From: Verrucomicrobiota bacterium
Lineage (GTDB): Bacteria > Verrucomicrobiota > Verrucomicrobiia > Verrucomicrobiales > Verrucomicrobiaceae
Length of the DNA: 64,000 bases
Direction: 5' to 3'
Assembly (NCBI GenBank): GCA_025360015.1
Contig: JANYCZ010000011.1
Location: 62,001 to 126,000, forward strand
The position numbers and the translations under genes are program-made. Under the pieces are notes generated by a model. That model was not told the DNA's origin and ran no database searches. It was given only the letters and a program-made list of their open reading frames with translations. Positions 59,525 to 64,000 of the stretch are shown piece by piece. Each line of letters begins with the position of its first letter. Positions within the stretch are counted from its first letter, which is position 1.

Positions 59525-60733
59525 TCAATTCTTCCTGCGGCCGGCGATTCGTGCAAAAACTGCAGATGCGGCGATCAAAGCGGCGGGGATCGTGGGAGGG
59601 CACCAGATGAGGCTGGATTGAAAGGCGAGGAAGCAGATGACAAGCGCGGCGAAGATGCAAAGGGCGCCCCGCTGGAGAGCTTTCGAGCGTGGAACGAAAA
59701 GCGCCAGCCAGACTCCGGCCAGACCGGCGACACCCCAGATGATCCACTGCGCCCAGTCTGGCAGAAGCCGCAGACGCGGCATGGAAAGGATTTCAGCCAG
59801 CGCCACGGCATGCAGGCGTGCCAGGCCGCCGGTTTGAGGGTCATCCGTGCCGATGACAATGAGCTTGCCACCCGAGAGATGCTGTTTGTCCTGAGCAGAG
59901 AGCGCCTCGGCGAGCTCCGCCGTCATCAGATTGAGGGCATCCACTTCGGGAACGGGCTGGTTCATGCAGACCCATTCACAGTCGCGGGTGAGATTGACAA
60001 AGACGCCGCCGGACAGATAGGCCCCCGAGCCCGTCTCCAATGCCAGCCGGTGCGTGGCATAGGGGGTTTGGGTGAAACGGGCCAGCGCTTGGGCCAGCAC
60101 CGTGGCATGGAGTCTGCCGCCTTCCTGTACAGCGTAGGGCAGCAGGAAAGAATCCTTCTGCCTGCGGGTGATGGCGATGCCGAGCTCCGCCTGCTGGCGC
60201 ATCAGTTCATCGGGTGCGGCAATCAATGCTCCGAGCGAAGGCACGGATGCGATGCTGCCCTGCACCTTTTGGAAGACAGGCAGCGAGTTTTCAAGCCCGC
60301 CGAAAAACGCGGGTGTGTTCCGGCTGGCGGCCAGCTCCGCCTCCACGCCGAGAACCGTGCTCGGAACAGGCAGCAATGCCTGGGCGGCTTCCGTCACGAA
60401 CTCGGGGGCGGGACGGCCCCAGAAGAGCGTTTCAGGAATGACCACCACCGCCGGCTCGTAGGGCTGGAGGGCCTTCAAAATCATCTGCCAGTCAAGCGGG
60501 CGTGGCGGCCAGCCGGCGTACTCCGCTTTGTCTGACGTGCGCATCTTCACCAGAACCACCGGTGCAGCAGCCAGCGCCTGAGGTTTGGCCATGGAAAAAC
60601 GATCACGCGTGTTCGCGACGAGGAAATCGAGAAACACCTCGTCCACGCGCTGGAACCGTCCCGCCTGATGCTCGCGATCCAACCACCAGCCGAGGCTGCC
60701 GAGGAGGATGACGAGAATCAGGGCGCGGATCAT
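59525..60733 (-). CDS. CHASE2-like sensor protein without an obvious output domain
   Basis: 402 residues. One N-terminal helix (about 3-17), a long extracytoplasmic domain of about 300 residues with the CHASE2-type layout (FQRVDEVFLDFLVANTRDRF; PVVLVKMRTSDKAEYAGWPPRPLDWQMILKALQPYEPAVVVIPETLFWGRP; GKLIVIGTDDPQTGGLARLHAVALAEIL), then three closely spaced C-terminal helices (WAQWIIWGVAGLAGVWLALFVP, GALCIFAALVICFLAF, TIPAALIAASAVFA). CHASE2 domains usually precede kinase or cyclase output domains; here the protein ends about 6 residues after the last helix. It may signal through partner proteins or a neighbouring kinase. It lies 31 bases from clpC on the same strand. Confidence 0.7.
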   Translation of the reverse strand: MIRALILVILLGSLGWWLDREHQAGRFQRVDEVFLDFLVANTRDRFSMAKPQALAAAPVVLVKMRTSDKAEYAGWPPRPLDWQMILKALQPYEPAVVVIPETLFWGRPAPEFVTEAAQALLPVPSTVLGVEAELAASRNTPAFFGGLENSLPVFQKVQGSIASVPSLGALIAAPDELMRQQAELGIAITRRQKDSFLLPYAVQEGGRLHATVLAQALARFTQTPYATHRLALETGSGAYLSGGVFVNLTRDCEWVCMNQPVPEVDALNLMTAELAEALSAQDKQHLSGGKLIVIGTDDPQTGGLARLHAVALAEILSMPRLRLLPDWAQWIIWGVAGLAGVWLALFVPRSKALQRGALCIFAALVICFLAFQSSLIWCPPTIPAALIAASAVFARIAGRRKN

Positions 60734-60763
60734 GGCTGGGAGGGCCCGGCGGATCGCTCCCGG

Positions 60764-63289
60764 TTAAGGTGCGGGGGTCTCGACGGGAACGTCGGTGGTT
60801 TCACGCTTGTCGGCGGCAAATTTGAGGCGCTTGTGCTCTTCGTCAAAGGAGACCTTGACGACGTCGCCTTCGCGGATGTCGCCGCGGAGGAGATGTTCGG
60901 CCAGCGGGTCCTCGATGTTTTTCTCCACCGCACGGCGCATCGGACGCGCGCCATACTGTGGATCAAAGCCTTCTTTCATGAGGAACTCGCGGGCGCTGTC
61001 GTCCAGCGTGATGTGGATGTTCTTCTTCTTGAGGCGGAGGACCACCTTGCCGACTTCGAGATCGACGATCTTGTTGAGCTGCTCCTTCTCGAGCATGCGG
61101 AAGATGACGATGTCGTCGAGGCGGTTGAGGAACTCGGGCTTGAAGAACTTCTTCGAGGCCTCGGTGATCTTGCCTTTGATGCCGGCGTTATCGGCGGCGT
61201 CTTCCTGCATGGCCATGAAGCCCAGGCTGGTCTGGCGCTTGATCTGCTCCGCACCGATGTTCGAGGTGAGGATGACGATGGTGTTTCGGAAGTCGATCTT
61301 GCGGCCGAAGTTGTCGGTGACCTGGCCTTCTTCGAGAATCTGCAGCAGCAGATGCATGACATCCGGGTGCGCTTTTTCGACTTCGTCAAACAGGATGACG
61401 GAGTAAGGGCGACGGCGCACGGCTTCAGAAAGCTGGCCGCCTTCTTCATAACCGACGTATCCGGGAGGCGCACCGATGAGGCGGCTGGCGGTGTGCTTCT
61501 CCATGTACTCGGACATGTCGATCTGGATCAGCGCCTCGGCGGTGCCAAACATGAATTCGGCGAGATTCTTGGCGAGGAAGGTCTTGCCGACACCGGTCGG
61601 GCCGAGGAAGAGGAAGGAGCCGATCGGGCGGCGTGGGTCCTTGAGGTCGGCGCGGGAACGACGCAGGGCCTTGCTGATGGCGATGACGGCTTCGTCCTGG
61701 CCGATGACCTTGCTCTTAAGCTCGGCTTCCATCTTGAGGAGTTTTTCAGCTTCGGCCTGCTCCATGCGCTGAAGCGGAACGCCGGTCCATTTGGAGACGA
61801 CGGACATGATGTCCTCTTCGGTGACATCGACGATGCGCTCCTGATTGTTGGTGCGCCAGGTTTCCAGCACGTCGTCAAAACGTTTCTTGGCGTTCTTCTC
61901 ACGGTCGCGCAGGCTTGCGGCTTTTTCGAAATCCTGTTCCTTGATGGAGCCTTCCTTTTCGACGCGGATCTCCTCGATCTCGGCTTCAATCACTTTGAGC
62001 TCCGGCGGGCGGGTCATGGCGGCGATGCGCGCCTTCGATCCGGCCTCATCCATGATGTCGATGGCCTTGTCGGGAAGGAAACGGGCAGGCAGGTAGCGTG
62101 AACTGAGATTCACGGCGGACCTGAGTGCGTCCTCGCTGTACTTCGCCTTGTGGTGCATCTCGTATTTGCCACGGAGGCCGAAGAGAATCTTGATGGCGTC
62201 CTCAACGGACGGCTCCTCAATTTTCACGCTCTGGAAGCGGCGCTCGAGCGCGGAGTCCTTCTCGATGTACTTGCGGTATTCATTGAGAGTGGTGGCACCG
62301 ACGCATTGCAGCTCGCCACGGCTGAGGGCGGGCTTGATGATGTTGCTGGCGTCCATGGCACCTTCAGCGCCACCGGCGCCGACGATGGTGTGCAGCTCGT
62401 CAATGAAGAGAATGACGTTCTTGTTGCGGCGGATTTCATCCATGACCGCCTTGATGCGCTCTTCAAACTGGCCGCGATATTTCGTCCCAGCGACCATGAG
62501 GGCGAGGTCGAGGGTGATCACTTTCTTGTCGCGCAGAATTTCAGGGACGTTGCCAGCGGCAATTTCCTGGGCCAGGCCTTCGACGATGGCGGTCTTGCCG
62601 ACACCGGCTTCACCGATGAGCACCGGGTTGTTCTTGGTGCGGCGGCAAAGGATCTGGATGACGCGGGCGATTTCGTCCGCGCGACCGATGACGGGGTCCA
62701 TCTCGCCCTTGATGGCGAGCTCCGTGAGGTCGCGACCGAAGGCTTTGAGGGCCGGGGTCTTCTCGTTCTTCTTCTTGTCGCCTGACGGTGTGTTGCCGGT
62801 GGGGCTGACGGGTTCGCTTTCCTCTTCTTCCTCTTCATTCTGGGAGGAGAAGTTGGGGTCGAGTTCCTTGAGGATTTCGCTGCGTGCCTTGTCGAGATTC
62901 ACGTCGAGATTGCGCAGCACCTGGGCGGCGACCCCTTCGCCTTCGCGCAGGAGCCCGAGGAGGATGTGCTCCGTGCCGACATAGCTGTGGTTGAGCGCCT
63001 TGGCTTCCTTGGAGGCCAGGGCGAGGACCTTTTTGACCCTCGGGGTGTAGGGAATGTTGCCGACCATCTTGGTTTCAGGGCCGGAACCGACCTGCTGCTC
63101 CACCTGCATGCGCACGGTTTCGAGATCGAGGCCGAGCTTGGTCAAAACGTTCACAGCGACCCCCTGGCCGAGTTTGATCAGTCCGAGCAGAAGATGCTCT
63201 GTACCGACGTAGTTGTGGTTGAAACGATCGGCCTCCTTGCGGGCAAGGGCCAGGACCTGTTGGGCGCGTGGGGTGAAATTATTCATCAT
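60764..63289 (-). CDS. clpC: ClpC-type AAA+ protease unfoldase
   Basis: 841 residues from the ATG at 63289 ([38 protein letters not shown]); a longer frame to 63370 overlaps the upstream gene. The order is the ClpC one: two N-terminal Clp repeats (about 1-150), AAA domain 1 with [16 protein letters not shown], a middle UVR-like segment ([23 protein letters not shown]), AAA domain 2 with [16 protein letters not shown], and a C-terminal D2-small domain ([27 protein letters not shown]). ClpC feeds substrates to ClpP in the cytoplasm. The start overlaps the McsB-like gene by 11 bases, matching the Gram-positive mcsB-clpC arrangement. Confidence 0.93.
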   Translation of the reverse strand: MMNNFTPRAQQVLALARKEADRFNHNYVGTEHLLLGLIKLGQGVAVNVLTKLGLDLETVRMQVEQQVGSGPETKMVGNIPYTPRVKKVLALASKEAKALNHSYVGTEHILLGLLREGEGVAAQVLRNLDVNLDKARSEILKELDPNFSSQNEEEEEESEPVSPTGNTPSGDKKKNEKTPALKAFGRDLTELAIKGEMDPVIGRADEIARVIQILCRRTKNNPVLIGEAGVGKTAIVEGLAQEIAAGNVPEILRDKKVITLDLALMVAGTKYRGQFEERIKAVMDEIRRNKNVILFIDELHTIVGAGGAEGAMDASNIIKPALSRGELQCVGATTLNEYRKYIEKDSALERRFQSVKIEEPSVEDAIKILFGLRGKYEMHHKAKYSEDALRSAVNLSSRYLPARFLPDKAIDIMDEAGSKARIAAMTRPPELKVIEAEIEEIRVEKEGSIKEQDFEKAASLRDREKNAKKRFDDVLETWRTNNQERIVDVTEEDIMSVVSKWTGVPLQRMEQAEAEKLLKMEAELKSKVIGQDEAVIAISKALRRSRADLKDPRRPIGSFLFLGPTGVGKTFLAKNLAEFMFGTAEALIQIDMSEYMEKHTASRLIGAPPGYVGYEEGGQLSEAVRRRPYSVILFDEVEKAHPDVMHLLLQILEEGQVTDNFGRKIDFRNTIVILTSNIGAEQIKRQTSLGFMAMQEDAADNAGIKGKITEASKKFFKPEFLNRLDDIVIFRMLEKEQLNKIVDLEVGKVVLRLKKKNIHITLDDSAREFLMKEGFDPQYGARPMRRAVEKNIEDPLAEHLLRGDIREGDVVKVSFDEEHKRLKFAADKRETTDVPVETPAP

Positions 63290-64000
63290 TTTGGGTGGAG
63301 GGGGTACCTCCGGGGTTGGATTGAGATGTTGGAAAACTACCCGGCCCGTCGATGGATTGCAACCGGGCACGGGTTAAATCAGCGCGCATGCTGTCGCGTT
63401 CTTCAGGGGAGAGTTCACGCGCGGCGCTGAGCTGCAGGTGAGCAGGTTGAATTTCAAGCAGGAGCATGTCGATGAGGCTGCGGTCACAGTTGCCGACGAG
63501 GTCGAGATCTGCACCGAGACGCAGCATGGAAAGCAGATTCAATGCCTCTTTGGAAGTCAGGATGTGCGCATAGCGCAAAATGGCGAAGGCACGGCCGATC
63601 TGGTCGCGCAGCATGGTTTCGTGGTCTTCCTTGAGCTTGGCGCGGGCGGTGACTTCGGAGCGGACAACGCCTTCGATGACTTTTTCGATCTGGGCGATGA
63701 TTTCAGGCTCCGCCTCGCCCAGGGTGTGCTGATTGGAGATCTGGAAGAGGTTGCCCAGTGCTTCGGTGCCTTCACCATAGAGGCCGCGCACGGCGAGGCC
63801 GATCTTGCCGATGGCTTTGATCACCGGGTTGATCTGCTCGGTAAGCACCAACGCGGGCAGGTGCAGCATGACGGAGGCGCGCATGCCGGTGCCGAGATTG
63901 GTGGGGCAGGCGGTGAGGTAGCCGAGCTTCGGGTCAAAGGCGTAGGGCAGCATGGCTTCGAGCTCCGTGTCCACGCGGTCCACCACTTCAAAGGCGCTGG
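63279..64000 (-). CDS. mcsB: Protein-arginine kinase McsB, C-terminal part (5' end outside window)
   Basis: About 240 codons are visible; the frame continues beyond the window edge. SAFEVVDRVDTELEAMLPYAFDPKLGYLTACPTNLGTGMRASVMLHLPALVLTEQI carries the ATP:guanido phosphotransferase CPTNLGTGMR motif with the catalytic cysteine region; AVRGLYGEGTEALGNLFQISNQHTLGEAE and a helical end follow, as in McsB. McsB phosphorylates arginine residues of damaged proteins so that ClpC can unfold them. Overlap with clpC (11 bases) implies coupled translation. The McsA partner would be upstream, outside the window. Confidence 0.9.
   Translation of the reverse strand, partial: SAFEVVDRVDTELEAMLPYAFDPKLGYLTACPTNLGTGMRASVMLHLPALVLTEQINPVIKAIGKIGLAVRGLYGEGTEALGNLFQISNQHTLGEAEPEIIAQIEKVIEGVVRSEVTARAKLKEDHETMLRDQIGRAFAILRYAHILTSKEALNLLSMLRLGADLDLVGNCDRSLIDMLLLEIQPAHLQLSAARELSPEERDSMRADLTRARLQSIDGPGSFPTSQSNPGGTPSTQNDE

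Overview
The window looks like a chromosomal piece of a Gram-negative member of the Verrucomicrobiota, most likely close to Prosthecobacter/Verrucomicrobium. This rests on protein content, not on an rRNA gene (none is present): a PVC-type propeller/HEAT/cytochrome c protein, a secreted sulfatase, YHYH and SGNH-like secreted proteins, a BlaI/BlaR1 pair with secretin-like sensor repeats, and a protein-arginine kinase (McsB) next to ClpC. The DNA is uniformly GC-rich, genes are tightly packed, and many neighbours overlap by 4 bases (ATGA). I saw no tRNA, rRNA, CRISPR array, transposase or prophage gene.

Region by region. 1-5 kb: the end of a RidA protein, a secreted cytochrome, and a CpxAR-like two-component pair. 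5.3-8.6 kb: a compact three-gene unit encoding a zinc-ribbon protein-kinase-like protein with degraded catalytic motifs, a vWA protein and a divergent adenylosuccinate-synthetase paralogue. This is the best candidate for an undescribed system. 8.7-16.7 kb: secreted proteins (YHYH-PEBP-EF-hand fusion, sulfatase, lectin-like protein, SGNH-like protein) with an FMN-dependent hydroxyacid oxidase and truD. 16.7-24 kb: a second two-component pair, divergent from a CpxP/Spy-like protein and a giant multicopper oxidase; the shared intergenic region carries tandem 11-bp-spaced repeats typical of OmpR-family binding sites. 24-30 kb: a CBM9-like protein, a flavoprotein, a small RNase III-like protein and a BlaR1/BlaI pair with operator dyads. 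30-38 kb: gapdh with a strong terminator, two transporters, D-Ala-D-Ala ligase, an N-acyl-D-amino-acid deacylase and an LTA-synthase-like enzyme.

38-55.6 kb is a metal-efflux island. The first half has an OmpR/HK pair followed by TolC, adaptor, HME-type RND pump and MFS genes. The second half has a minus-strand operon laid out like cnrYXH (small membrane anti-sigma candidate, CnrX-like periplasmic sensor, ECF sigma factor) plus a Cys-rich lipoprotein. Facing away from it is a TolC/CusB/CusA set whose pump keeps the three methionines of the CusA Cu(I)/Ag(I) relay, followed by a small Cys-motif protein. The two pumps therefore probably handle different metals under different regulators.

55.6-64 kb is all on the minus strand: metallophosphoesterase-glycosyltransferase, then mcsB-clpC-CHASE2-like-beta-CASP hydrolase-folA, which reads like one operon ending at a strong hairpin.

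All functions are inferred from sequence motifs read by eye. No database search was possible.
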